Assembly: GCA_910589025.1 (NCBI GenBank)
Contig: CAJURM010000001.1
Coordinates: 186,001 to 250,000, forward strand
Source: an uncultured Odoribacter sp.
GTDB lineage: Bacteria; Bacteroidota; Bacteroidia; Bacteroidales; Marinifilaceae
Length of the DNA stretch: 64,000 nucleotides
Direction: 5' to 3'
This document shows positions 8,945 to 17,803 of the stretch, piece by piece. The notes under the pieces are model-generated. The model was not told where the DNA came from and searched no databases. It was given only the letters and a program-made list of their open reading frames with translations. Numbering within the stretch: the first letter of the stretch is position 1; every line of letters starts with the position of its first letter. A program made the position numbers and the translations under genes.

Positions 8945-9589
8945 ATGTATTCAATACCTTTATTCGCGGATTTAGATGCCTGCCGCATGCAGGAAGCCGC
9001 CAGCCAGCTCGAAGCACTTCCCTCCCGGGGAATTGCCTGCAATAACTGGGCAAACGACTACCCCTATGCCCCGCAAACGGAATTCCGTATAGCACACAAC
9101 GGAGAAACTATCTTCATCCGTTTTGACGTAAAGGAAAATTTCACAATGGCACAGGTCACCGAAGACAACGGTGAGGTGTGGACGGATTCCTGCGTCGAAT
9201 TTTTCCTGTCCTTAGACGACAGCGGATACTACAATTTTGAGTTTACGTGTATCGGCAAAGCCCTGGCGGGATTCCGGAAGGAACGCCCCCACGCCACCCA
9301 CGGCAACACAGAAGTGATGCAATCCATCAAACGCTATTCCACTCTCGGAGAAGCTAACTTTGAGGAAAAAACGGGTGATAATGTTTGGACGCTGACAGTA
9401 GCCATCCCGGCAACCGCTCTTTTCAAACACGACGTCAAGCAACTCAACGGCCTGAAAGCCAAAGCCAATGTTTATAAATGCGGCGATAACCTGAGCAAAC
9501 CTCATTTCCTGTCGTGGCAACCCATCGACACCCCCACGCCCAACTTTCATGTGCCACAGTTCTTTACGGAAATAGAATTTCAAGGATAA
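8945..9589 (+). CDS. CBM9-like carbohydrate-binding domain protein
   Basis: 214 residues with no signal peptide. The body resembles the stand-alone family-9-like carbohydrate-binding proteins of Bacteroidota: EFRIAHNGETIFIRFDV, DNGEVWTDSCVEFFLS, YYNFEFTCIGKAL and WQPIDTPTPNFHVPQFF, all features of this beta-sandwich group. No catalytic motif is seen. It lies 58 bp after the NahK-like kinase gene and 8 bp before a small membrane-protein gene, so the three may form one unit. Ligand and cell location are not evident. Confidence 0.65.
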   Translation: MYSIPLFADLDACRMQEAASQLEALPSRGIACNNWANDYPYAPQTEFRIAHNGETIFIRFDVKENFTMAQVTEDNGEVWTDSCVEFFLSLDDSGYYNFEFTCIGKALAGFRKERPHATHGNTEVMQSIKRYSTLGEANFEEKTGDNVWTLTVAIPATALFKHDVKQLNGLKAKANVYKCGDNLSKPHFLSWQPIDTPTPNFHVPQFFTEIEFQG

Positions 9590-9597
9590 CCCGCAGT

Positions 9598-9879
9598 ATG
9601 AAAGACAAATTATACACAGGTCTGATTCCGGGGCTCCTGGCTCCCTTTCTGGTAATTGCTCTGTTTTATCTCTTCCGGTTCGGCTATCTGACTCCGGGAG
9701 AGTTCATACAACAGGCTTTTACCCTCAAAGTATACCTGAAAATCATTGCCGTCGGCATCTTTTTTGCCGACCTGGCACTTTTCTACCTCTTCCTCCATTA
9801 CAAAAAAAATAACGCCGCAAAAGGCGTTATTTTAGCTGTCATCCTCTTCTTCTTCCTGATGCTCATCCTTTCCCTTTAA
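9598..9879 (+). CDS. Small membrane protein of unknown function
   Basis: 93 residues starting at MKDKLYTGLIPGLLAP. Three hydrophobic segments (residues about 7-27, 44-65 and 72-92) suggest a three-helix inner-membrane protein; no family was recognised. The ATG at 9598, 8 bp after the previous stop, is preferred over an upstream in-frame ATG inside the CBM9-like gene. Its stop codon overlaps the stop codon of the convergent HdeD-like gene, and a perfect 11-bp hairpin lies inside its last quarter (9806-9833). That hairpin looks like the terminator of the opposite gene. Confidence 0.65.
   Translation: MKDKLYTGLIPGLLAPFLVIALFYLFRFGYLTPGEFIQQAFTLKVYLKIIAVGIFFADLALFYLFLHYKKNNAAKGVILAVILFFFLMLILSL
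9806..9833 (-). terminator. Intrinsic terminator of the HdeD-like gene, embedded in the opposite gene's coding sequence
   Basis: The minus strand shows an 11-bp perfect stem (arms at 9806-9816 and 9823-9833, six-base loop) whose distal arm ends in eight consecutive T. This is a textbook intrinsic terminator 43 bp after the HdeD-like stop. On the plus strand the stem is followed only by A and GC-mixed bases, so it should act in one direction. Confidence 0.75.
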
Positions 9880-10487
9880 TCTACTTCCTCATAATCGGCA
9901 TCTTCGATATCGGCCCGGGAATGGGATTTCTGTTCGGCATCGTGCCGCTTACGCAATTTATTGATTTGATAGTGGCTGATAAGATCGGTAATACCATAAA
10001 ATATAGCGGTATAGCCCAAGATAATCACGACATACGCCGCACTACCCCACGGACGGAAGATGACCACCAACCCCGCCAACAATATCAGCACGGGAAAAAT
10101 ATAATTTACCACTGACACGTTCCCCATCTGCCGCGCCATCGATAAACCAGCCAACTGGGCGATAGCCGCCAACACCAGAATCCCTCCCAGAAGGAACATC
10201 AGTATCGTCGTGAAAAACAGGGGCACGGAAATCAATAAAGCCCCTAAAATGATGCTCCCCACGCCATTCATCGAAAACATACTGCCCTGACGCTCCTCCG
10301 CCTGCTGTCTGCGATAGGAAATGATGGAAGCCATTATGCCACTGAACAAAAACAGGAAACCGATAAACATCACCAGCGATTTCAATGCCACATCCGGCCA
10401 CACCACCAACACCACCCCCATAAGAATCGCAATCAATGCCCGGTACCCGACATTCCGGTAAGTCGTCTTACTATAAACAATTTTCAT
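9876..10487 (-). CDS. HdeD/DUF308-like membrane protein
   Basis: 203 residues with six hydrophobic segments in three pairs, typical of the HdeD/DUF308 group: ALIAILMGVVLVVWPDVA, then GVGSIILGALLISVP, then VVIILGYTAIFYGITDLIS. The tail after residue 180 is polar and acidic (DIEDADYEEVD). The E. coli relative is linked to acid resistance, but no function is certain here. The gene is monocistronic and convergent with the small membrane-protein gene; the stop codons overlap by two bases. Confidence 0.75.
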   Translation of the reverse strand: MKIVYSKTTYRNVGYRALIAILMGVVLVVWPDVALKSLVMFIGFLFLFSGIMASIISYRRQQAEERQGSMFSMNGVGSIILGALLISVPLFFTTILMFLLGGILVLAAIAQLAGLSMARQMGNVSVVNYIFPVLILLAGLVVIFRPWGSAAYVVIILGYTAIFYGITDLISHYQINKLRKRHDAEQKSHSRADIEDADYEEVD

Positions 10488-10832
10488 ACTCTTTCATTTG
10501 CCCGGAATCTTCCGGAATTAATTCAACGAAATTAAGGATTTTTCCACAAAAAGCGATACCAACACCTCTCGAAAATCCGACATTTCCTAAAACAAGCCAT
10601 TTCCGTAAGGCTCTACAAACAGTCCTATGCATTGATTTTCTGAATCATAAAAACGCCAAGCAATTAGAACATTCAATATGATTTCATTCCCGGTATCAGC
10701 AAAATACCCGCATTTTCATCCGGTATTATAAATTAAGGATATTTAATCCGGAGAAGGCTTTACTTTAACGGAAGGTTTCCGTACTAATACTACTTTTTAC
10801 ACAGGAGGGATAATCAACAGCAATACAGAACG
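10488..10832. other. Intergenic region between divergent HdeD-like and patatin genes
   Basis: 345 bp, AT-rich towards the patatin side. No credible small gene, tRNA or repeat was seen. A TAATTTCG on the minus strand (one mismatch to TAnnTTTG) could serve the HdeD-like gene. An AGGAGGG stretch ends about 25 bases before the patatin ATG, too far for a normal ribosome binding site. Confidence 0.4.
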
Positions 10833-11630
10833 ATGAACAGACCGCTTAAATACAAATTGGGATTGGCTCTCAGCGGAGGAGGTGCGCGGGGATTGGCTCA
10901 TTTCGGGGTGATGCAGGCAATGAATGAATACGGCATCAGGCCGGACATTATTTCGGGCACCAGCGCGGGAGCCATTGCCGGAGCAATGCTCGCCGCCGAA
11001 CGGTATCCCGAAGAGTGCCTCCGTTTCTTTGTCCGCAAAAAAATGATGCACTTTGCCCGGTTCACCCTGTCAAAAAGCGGATTCATGTCCATGTCGAAAA
11101 TGAGGAACCATCTGCAGGAGTTCTTGCAGATTCAGACCTTCGACGAGTTGAAGATTCCGTTAGTAGTCACGGCTACCGATGTGACAAATGCCACCTCCGT
11201 ACACTTCGATCAAGGCGAACTCATCCCGCGGATTGTTGCCTCCTGCTCCATCCCCCTCCTGTTTACACCCACACAAATCGACGGCATTCATTACGTAGAC
11301 GGCGGGGTGTTCATGAACCTGCCCGTACGCCCCATCCGCGAACTGTGCGAAACGGTTATTGCCGTTGAAATCAACTCCATCGACCAGAAGCAGGAGGCAG
11401 CCAACATGCTCCGCATCGCCGAGCGTTCGTTACATCTCACCCTCGCCTCCAACAGCCGGATCGACCGCAAACTGGCTGATCTTGTCATCGTCCCCGACAA
11501 CATGATCCGGTTCAGTCTCTTTGACCTCGACCGGGCCAAAGAGATTTACGAACAAGGATACGTCACCGCCAAAGAAGTGCTGAAAAGCTTTAGTGTGAGC
11601 CGCAAACTTCAAAGGGTACCCGAAAACTGA
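10833..11630 (+). CDS. Cytoplasmic patatin-like phospholipase
   Basis: 265 residues, close to a bare patatin domain. The oxyanion-hole motif GGGARG is at about residues 15-20, the nucleophile elbow GTSAG at about residue 47, and the catalytic Asp in VDGGVFMNLPV at about residue 156. These are the complete Ser-Asp dyad of bacterial patatins (acyl hydrolases). No signal peptide is present, unlike the second patatin in this window (43377-45572). Its last 41 bp overlap the 3' end of the convergent GH20 gene in coding sequence. Confidence 0.88.
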   Translation: MNRPLKYKLGLALSGGGARGLAHFGVMQAMNEYGIRPDIISGTSAGAIAGAMLAAERYPEECLRFFVRKKMMHFARFTLSKSGFMSMSKMRNHLQEFLQIQTFDELKIPLVVTATDVTNATSVHFDQGELIPRIVASCSIPLLFTPTQIDGIHYVDGGVFMNLPVRPIRELCETVIAVEINSIDQKQEAANMLRIAERSLHLTLASNSRIDRKLADLVIVPDNMIRFSLFDLDRAKEIYEQGYVTAKEVLKSFSVSRKLQRVPEN

Positions 11631-13206
11631 CCCCTTTCCGCATCAAATCCGACAGCAAAGGATACATACGGCTCTTGAACGACTCCCAACTGCGGTTTTC
11701 CATCCGGCTCCAACCGGCTTCCGCCAATGCCAATGCCCGCGGATAAGCCATATACGTCACCCGGTTCATGTCCTTCATCGCTTCACCCCACAGCAAACCC
11801 GCCACACCGATGATGTGTGACTGTTTTTCCTGCGGCAAACCGTAACCGGGATCAAAAGCATATGCCTGTTGCAGCGACAACAACGGCATCCCCCAGTTGT
11901 TGAACTCCGGCAAATCACCCTTCCATTGCGGATAATCAAAATAACAATATTCCCCCGGCGAAGCTATCAACTTGATTCCGGCACGTGCGGTCAGTTCAAT
12001 CGTCTTGGGAGTCAAACCCATCCGCCACGTAAACAACGTGCAGTCTTTCGGATAGTCGAAAAGAAACCTTTCGGCAGGCATACGGATATTATCCAGTTCG
12101 CACCACAACAGCATCTCTTTCCCGTTGCGCTTCACGCTCTTTTCTATCCGTCCGAAAAACCATCCCATCAGTTCATCCGTCTTCCGGAACCCTTTCTCCT
12201 TCATCAGTGCCCGGCAACGGGGACACACGCCCCAATTCTTTTCCATCACGGCTTCATCCCCTCCCAGATGAATCCTCCGGGAAGGAAACAGGCGGCTCAC
12301 TTCACCTATCACCTTGTCATAAAAATCATACGTTCCTTCTTCGGCAGCACAAAGCATACGGTCTGTCGTTTCCCCCAACACCAACGGCAGGGTATCGCTC
12401 CGCTGACAGCCCAAATAAGGATAGGCATATACAGCAGCTGCCGTATGTCCCGGAATATCCAGTTCAGGCACGATCTCCACATGCTTGCGGGCAGCATACG
12501 CCACCAATTCCTTCAACTCCTCCTGTGTATAATAGCCGTTATCAGGCCCGTTCATGCCCCCTTTAGGATTCCGGTGAGCCCCCTTCTCCGTAAGAGCAGG
12601 AAAAGCCTTGATTTCCACCCGCCATCCCTGATCATCTGTGAGATGAAGTTGCAAGACATTGAACTTGAAACGCGCCATCAGATCGATAAACCGTTTTACC
12701 TCGTCAAGCGGTATGAAATGCCGGGCAGGGTCGAGCATCAAAGCCCTGTATCCGAAACGGGGACTATCCGTAATCGTCACACCTCCGACAGAAGTACACA
12801 AACGGTTTCCTCCGTCTCCCGCCAGAAGCTGGTCGAACGTCTGTATGCCGTAAAAAACACCAGCCGCAGTCTTTCCCGTAATACAAACATCCGAAGCATT
12901 CACCGTCAGTTCATACCCTTCCTCATCCGCTACAGCAGCATCCACTTTCAGGCAAACCGTCCCCCGGAGTTTCTTCCCGCCCCGCACAATCTCCGCCTCC
13001 TTACCCGTCCGGTCTTTTATCACCTTCCGCAGTTCCTCTGCTTCATTTTTCAACTCATCGGATGACAAAGCAATCACGACCTTGTCGCCAAACACATATT
13101 CCTCCTGCGGAGCGGTTTTCACAAAAACGGGATGGGGAATCAGATTCTGTCCCCATCCCGTTTGGATTCCGCAAAGCAGGCACATTAAACAGCACCATAC
13201 TCTCAT
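11590..13206 (-). CDS. GH20 beta-N-acetylhexosaminidase
   Basis: 538 residues with a signal peptide (MRVWCCLMCLLCGIQTGWG). An N-terminal GH20b-like domain is followed by the catalytic barrel: YRALMLDPARHF, NVLQLHLTDDQGWRVEI, VPELDIPGHTAAAVYAYP and the catalytic pair in HLGGDEAV near residue 320. Releases terminal GlcNAc or GalNAc from glycans by substrate-assisted catalysis, probably in the periplasm or on the surface. It lies 2 bp after the second GH20 gene; both follow lipB. The C-terminus overlaps the convergent patatin gene. Confidence 0.92.
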   Translation of the reverse strand: MRVWCCLMCLLCGIQTGWGQNLIPHPVFVKTAPQEEYVFGDKVVIALSSDELKNEAEELRKVIKDRTGKEAEIVRGGKKLRGTVCLKVDAAVADEEGYELTVNASDVCITGKTAAGVFYGIQTFDQLLAGDGGNRLCTSVGGVTITDSPRFGYRALMLDPARHFIPLDEVKRFIDLMARFKFNVLQLHLTDDQGWRVEIKAFPALTEKGAHRNPKGGMNGPDNGYYTQEELKELVAYAARKHVEIVPELDIPGHTAAAVYAYPYLGCQRSDTLPLVLGETTDRMLCAAEEGTYDFYDKVIGEVSRLFPSRRIHLGGDEAVMEKNWGVCPRCRALMKEKGFRKTDELMGWFFGRIEKSVKRNGKEMLLWCELDNIRMPAERFLFDYPKDCTLFTWRMGLTPKTIELTARAGIKLIASPGEYCYFDYPQWKGDLPEFNNWGMPLLSLQQAYAFDPGYGLPQEKQSHIIGVAGLLWGEAMKDMNRVTYMAYPRALALAEAGWSRMENRSWESFKSRMYPLLSDLMRKGVSFRVPFEVCGSH

Positions 13207-13208
13207 CC

Positions 13209-15551
13209 TTATTCCATTTTTTTGTTATACACCTTCAGACTTCTGAGTTCCCCGCAAAATCCGTTCTCCGTACTCCCAATGTATTGCAACGGGAACACCA
13301 GTGTGTGCTGGATATACATCGCACTCTCTTTGCCTTTCAGATTCTTGAACAGCTTCTTTTCCGCACCCAGATGCTCCACCTTCTCACCGTTCACATACAA
13401 AGACGTTCCCTTCGCATCACCGACAACCTTCACTTTTACCAACACATCCGGCTGAAACACATGGGAAAAAGTATAGAAATAACCGTCCCGTCTGAAACCG
13501 AGTTTGTGGTCGGGCGTATAGACAACCGAGGCATTCGGAGAAGCAAATAATACGGATTCATGATTCATTACAGAAGAAGGCAACATCTCAAATTCCACCG
13601 TATAATCGTATCCGATTTCCACTATCGGCGTCTCAATTGCCGTATTTTCTTTCAATACCAATCCTTTCCCTTTGGACTTTGCAACCTTGAAATCATAGCC
13701 GTTACCGGAGAAATCCTTTCCGCCGTCCGTAGCAAAACGATAATCCGCCACAACCTCTCCCGCAGAAGATATTTTTCCCATCAGATTCACTCCGGGGGCC
13801 TCACACGTTCCGGCAGCCAGTCCTGCAAAATCCGGATAAGCGACATCCGACTTACCCATCCACATTTTTTGTGCCAGTACCTGCAATGCCGGGAAAGTAC
13901 GGTGGTGCACATCCTTCTCCGAAATACCGTTGCCGCAATGGTCGTTCCATACGGCAAACGTACCTCCCAAAATCTGCGGATGTCCCAGTGGGAACAACTC
14001 ACCCCCTATCTGTACGGGTTCCCAGTCCTTATACAACTTTTCCAAATTCAGATAATCATAATAATATCCCGCAGCCGGCACAATATACAACCATCCGTCG
14101 GGCGTACTGATTAAGTCGTATCCCTGCTTCATCATCTCCTTCGGGTCGGCATAGCCGTTATACCATGCATTCATGATTACATTTTCGGATGTCACAGGCG
14201 TATTTCCCTGTGCATGCGTCAAAGCACCCCACAAACGGGCACGCTTGCCGAAACTCTGAACATATTTCAGATAATGGTCCGTAAAACGGCGGAAATTTTC
14301 AGCTTCCTCTTTGGCATATTCATCTGTCCCGATATGTACTTCCGGTCCCACAAACACCGGCGAAGGTCCTCCGATATACTCCATAAGCAGACTATCGAAG
14401 AAAGGATAAATCTCAGGATTGGACAAGTCCAGGTGGTCCATGCCATACTTACTGCTTCCCAAAGATTTACGATAATGCGAAAAAGCCAGGGAATGAGCCG
14501 GAATATCAATCTCCGGCAACACATTCACACCATGCTCCATACCGTCCAACTGCAAATCCGTAAACTGGCGTTTAGTATAAAAACCATCTTTAGCCGTCAG
14601 GCCGGGATACGTCTCGCATTCCAAACGGAAAGCAGCATATGTCTTGTCCCAGTCGTTATCAAAAAACTGTATAAAACCGTTGTCATTCAGATGTATGTGG
14701 AACTCATTCATCTTGTAATAAGCCATGATTTTCACATACGCCTGCAAAAACTCCAGACGGAAAAATTTCCGGCCTACATCCAGCATAAATCCACGACGCG
14801 AATACTTCGGATAATCCCGGATTTCACCTACAGGAAAATGCAGGTTATTCTGTGCGGCCATCTGCAACAGAGTACGCGTACCCCAAAAAACACCTTTCGC
14901 AGCAACACCCTCTATCTTGATTTGCTTGCCGATGTTCATCCGGTAACCTTCCTCTCCCAACTGCTTGTCCTTGGTAGCCAGCGTCAAAAAGACATTCCCT
15001 TCTCCGCTATTACCTTCTTTCACCTTACACTTCAAACCGTAAAGGCTGGACAAATCATCCGCCAGTATCTGCGCCTTGTTCCGCAACTCTTTCGTATAAC
15101 GGGCATCCACCACAATCTCAACCTTTCCGGACAACGCCAACTCTCCTTTACCACCCCACCATTCCCGAATGGCAGGAATTACCGACGGACAGGCATTTCC
15201 ACCGGACACCCCTGTTTTAGTACCCGGAACCACCCCACTCAAATGGGTAACATCCAATACTTCACCTGACTGCGGATGCTCCAACTGAAAATAAAAATGC
15301 ACCTCCGCATCCGACAGCACTTTCCCGATGTTCCCCTCCCGGTCTACCACCGGAAGACGGTCCGTCCCCACCAATTTCAATACATATCCCTCCGGTACGA
15401 CAGGCAACGCAACCCGTACATCCCCTTTCTTTATCTCCGGCAAACGCAATTGCTCCGCCACTTTTTTCATCTCTTCCGAGGGCTGTGCATCCTGAGAAAA
15501 AACCCTTCCGAAGCACAACAACCCCACCAATAAACTTAAACTTCTTTTCAT
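13209..15551 (-). CDS. Multidomain GH20 hexosaminidase with C-terminal LamG-like domain
   Basis: 780 residues with a signal peptide (MKRSLSLLVGLLCFGRVFS). An extra N-terminal domain of about 120 residues precedes the GH20b-like domain. The barrel begins at RRGFMLDVGRKFFRLEFL and has EFHIHLNDNGF, VLPEIDIPAHSLAF and the catalytic Asp-Glu in VHIGTDEYAKEE near residue 410. From about residue 600 a concanavalin-like sandwich follows (VADYRFATDGGKDFSGNG and later LYVNGEKVEHLGAEKK), likely glycan-binding. The ATG overlaps the lipB stop as ATGA, so translation is coupled to lipB. Different barrel residues from the neighbouring GH20 suggest a different substrate, such as mucin or host N-glycans. Confidence 0.9.
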   Translation of the reverse strand: MKRSLSLLVGLLCFGRVFSQDAQPSEEMKKVAEQLRLPEIKKGDVRVALPVVPEGYVLKLVGTDRLPVVDREGNIGKVLSDAEVHFYFQLEHPQSGEVLDVTHLSGVVPGTKTGVSGGNACPSVIPAIREWWGGKGELALSGKVEIVVDARYTKELRNKAQILADDLSSLYGLKCKVKEGNSGEGNVFLTLATKDKQLGEEGYRMNIGKQIKIEGVAAKGVFWGTRTLLQMAAQNNLHFPVGEIRDYPKYSRRGFMLDVGRKFFRLEFLQAYVKIMAYYKMNEFHIHLNDNGFIQFFDNDWDKTYAAFRLECETYPGLTAKDGFYTKRQFTDLQLDGMEHGVNVLPEIDIPAHSLAFSHYRKSLGSSKYGMDHLDLSNPEIYPFFDSLLMEYIGGPSPVFVGPEVHIGTDEYAKEEAENFRRFTDHYLKYVQSFGKRARLWGALTHAQGNTPVTSENVIMNAWYNGYADPKEMMKQGYDLISTPDGWLYIVPAAGYYYDYLNLEKLYKDWEPVQIGGELFPLGHPQILGGTFAVWNDHCGNGISEKDVHHRTFPALQVLAQKMWMGKSDVAYPDFAGLAAGTCEAPGVNLMGKISSAGEVVADYRFATDGGKDFSGNGYDFKVAKSKGKGLVLKENTAIETPIVEIGYDYTVEFEMLPSSVMNHESVLFASPNASVVYTPDHKLGFRRDGYFYTFSHVFQPDVLVKVKVVGDAKGTSLYVNGEKVEHLGAEKKLFKNLKGKESAMYIQHTLVFPLQYIGSTENGFCGELRSLKVYNKKME

Positions 15552-16249
15552 TTTTCTATTGTATTAGTATTTATTTTCATATCCATCACCGTCTGAAATT
15601 GCCGAAGCACTTCCGCCTTCACCTCCTCCATGTCTACCGCCCTTTTTAGCTCTTTTTGCAGCGAAGTCACCCCCTTGTCTACAAAACCGCAAGGGTGGAT
15701 GGCATCAAAGTACGACAAATCAGTATTCACGTTCAGGGCAAACCCATGCATCGTCACATAGCGGGAACACTTCACTCCAATGGCACAAATCTTTCTTTCG
15801 TCAAGGGTGTCCGTCCCTAACCACACACCCGTAGCACCATCTACCCGACTACCAGACAAACCGTATTTTCCGAGCGTACCAATCACCACCTCCTCCAGCG
15901 CCCAGACATATTCTTTCACTCCCATACCGAAACTCTCCAAATCCACCACAGGATATACCACCAACTGTCCTGGCCCGTGGAACGTAATATCACCACCCCT
16001 GTCCACCTTTATAAACTCGGCGCATCTTGCTCGCAACTGTAAGGCATCCATGAGCATATTTGCCTCTTTACCACTCTTTCCCAAGGTATAGACAGGCGGA
16101 TGCTCCACAAAAAAGAGATAGCCGGGAACCGCTTTCCCCTGCATTTTCCGCTGCTTCACCTCCTCCAGAACCTGCTGCTGCATCTCCCACACCTTCCGGT
16201 AATCCCTTATCCCTAAGTCGCTGAATTTCGTTTCTCTACCCGTTAACAT
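15548..16249 (-). CDS. lipB: Octanoyltransferase LipB
   Basis: 233 residues. Moves octanoyl groups from acyl carrier protein to lipoyl domains of 2-oxoacid dehydrogenases and GcvH. Typical motifs are FVEHPPVYTLGKSGK, VDRGGDITFHGPGQLVVYP and GVKCSRYVTMHGFALN. The catalytic Lys is in GVKC and the catalytic Cys in AIHPCGF. It lies 11 bp after lipA and overlaps the following GH20 gene by 4 bp. Coupling of lipoylation genes to secreted hexosaminidases is unusual and looks like operon accretion, not a shared pathway. Confidence 0.95.
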   Translation of the reverse strand: MLTGRETKFSDLGIRDYRKVWEMQQQVLEEVKQRKMQGKAVPGYLFFVEHPPVYTLGKSGKEANMLMDALQLRARCAEFIKVDRGGDITFHGPGQLVVYPVVDLESFGMGVKEYVWALEEVVIGTLGKYGLSGSRVDGATGVWLGTDTLDERKICAIGVKCSRYVTMHGFALNVNTDLSYFDAIHPCGFVDKGVTSLQKELKRAVDMEEVKAEVLRQFQTVMDMKINTNTIEK

Positions 16250-16260
16250 ACCCGTTCCCC

Positions 16261-17112
16261 TTATTTTATATGCCGTTCCGCATGATAGCTCGACCGCACC
16301 AACGGCCCGCTCTCCACATGCGTAAATCCTTTTTCCAACCCAATCCGCTTGTATTCATCAAACACCTGCGGAGTAACATACTCTTTTACCTCCACATTAG
16401 CAGCCGTCGGCTGCAAATATTGCCCGATGGTCATGACCCGGCACCCCACGGAACGCAAATCATCCATCGTCTGGAGAATCTCCTCCCGTGTCTCCCCCAA
16501 TCCCAGCATAATACCCGACTTGGAAATTACACCGGACTCCGCCACCTGCCTTACCACCTCCAGCGACATATCATACGTAGCCCGGCTACGTATGGAAGGT
16601 GTGAGCCGTCTCACCGTTTCCAAATTGTGTGAAATCACCTCAGGACACGCTTCTATCACCTGCCGTATCAATTCCCGTCTCCCCTGAAAGTCGGGAATCA
16701 GCACTTCCATAGTCACCCCCTCATTCTCACGCTTCACAGCCTCTATCACTTTCACCCAATGTCCCGCCCCCAAATCATCCAAATCATCCCTGTCTACAGA
16801 AGTCAATACGACATGTTTCAACTTCAATAACCGGACCGACTCCGCAATATGTTCCGGTTCCCCGGTATCCAAAGGAGCCGGACGACCGGTCTTCACATTA
16901 CAAAAACGACATCCCCGTGTACACACATCCCCGCAAATCATAAAAGTTGCCGTTCCGCATCCCCAACACTCTCCCTGGTTGGGACACATGCCACTCGTAC
17001 AAATCGTATGCAAATTATGTCCACGCACCACGTTCAGTACCTCAACCGAAAGCTGGCCTTTGGGCAATTTTATCTTTAACCAATCCGGTTTCCTTCTGCT
17101 GCTACATCCCAT
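16261..17112 (-). CDS. lipA: Lipoyl synthase
   Basis: 283 residues, radical-SAM enzyme that inserts two sulfur atoms into octanoyl groups. The auxiliary cluster cysteines are in CTSGMCPNQGECW and the radical-SAM CX3CX2C motif in CTRGCRFCNV at about residues 66-75. The C-terminal RSSYHAERH fits the conserved Ser that ligates the auxiliary cluster. It lies 24 bp after nth and 11 bp before lipB, so both steps of lipoate assembly are adjacent. Confidence 0.96.
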   Translation of the reverse strand: MGCSSRRKPDWLKIKLPKGQLSVEVLNVVRGHNLHTICTSGMCPNQGECWGCGTATFMICGDVCTRGCRFCNVKTGRPAPLDTGEPEHIAESVRLLKLKHVVLTSVDRDDLDDLGAGHWVKVIEAVKRENEGVTMEVLIPDFQGRRELIRQVIEACPEVISHNLETVRRLTPSIRSRATYDMSLEVVRQVAESGVISKSGIMLGLGETREEILQTMDDLRSVGCRVMTIGQYLQPTAANVEVKEYVTPQVFDEYKRIGLEKGFTHVESGPLVRSSYHAERHIK

Positions 17113-17136
17113 AATTTCAAACCTTTTTCATTCCTG

Positions 17137-17778
17137 TTACTTCTTCTGTTTTCCGTCATACCGGCAATAAGCCCGGATACCACACTCCTCACACTTCGGT
17201 TTTCGCGCCATACACACATAACGTCCGTGCAGAATGAGCCAATGGTGAGCCGTAGAAAGAATCTCCGCCGGAATATTTTTCACCAACTGTTTCTCCGTCT
17301 CCAAAGGCGTTTTGGCATTCGTCACCAAGCCGATACGGTCAGCCACCCGGAACACATGGGTATCTACAGGCATCGCAGGCTTGTGGAAAGCCACAGCTTC
17401 CACGACGTTGGCTGTTTTCCTGCCTACCCCCGGAAGAGTCTGTAACAGCTCCATGTCGTCCGGCACCACGCCGTTAAAATCCTCTGCCAACTTCTTCGCC
17501 ATGGCCGAAAGGTGTTTAGACTTGTTGTTCGGGTAAGAAATGGACTTTATCAATTCATAAATCTCCTCCACACTCCCGGCAGCCATCGCAAACGCATCCG
17601 GGAACCGCCGGAACAAAGCCGGAGTCGTCATATTCACCCGTTTGTCCGTACACTGTGCCGATAACACCACCGCCACCAGCAACTGGAACGGATTTTCATA
17701 CTTCAATTCACTCTCCGCCACGGGCATGTGCTCCGAAAACCAGCGGATAAACCCTTCGTATCTCTCTTTTGTTGTCAT
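17137..17778 (-). CDS. nth: Endonuclease III
   Basis: 213 residues. Bifunctional DNA glycosylase/AP lyase for oxidised pyrimidines. The helix-hairpin-helix LPGVGRKTANVV is at about residues 108-119, the catalytic Asp in PVDTHVFRVADRIG, and the C-terminal [4Fe-4S] loop has four Cys in CMARKPKCEECGIRAYC. All are standard for Nth. It lies 25 bp after the large unknown gene and 24 bp before lipA. Confidence 0.95.
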   Translation of the reverse strand: MTTKERYEGFIRWFSEHMPVAESELKYENPFQLLVAVVLSAQCTDKRVNMTTPALFRRFPDAFAMAAGSVEEIYELIKSISYPNNKSKHLSAMAKKLAEDFNGVVPDDMELLQTLPGVGRKTANVVEAVAFHKPAMPVDTHVFRVADRIGLVTNAKTPLETEKQLVKNIPAEILSTAHHWLILHGRYVCMARKPKCEECGIRAYCRYDGKQKK

Positions 17779-17803
17779 AAATTCTCTGTTCTGTCATTCA
17801 CGC

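Noticed and set aside
11869..13065. Long open frame on the plus strand opposite the smaller GH20 gene
   Set aside because: It lies wholly inside a clear GH20 gene, has low-complexity His, Arg and Gln composition, and no recognisable motif: an antisense shadow.
14214..15269. 351-codon open frame on the plus strand
   Set aside because: It is antisense to the larger GH20 gene, with no signal or domain.
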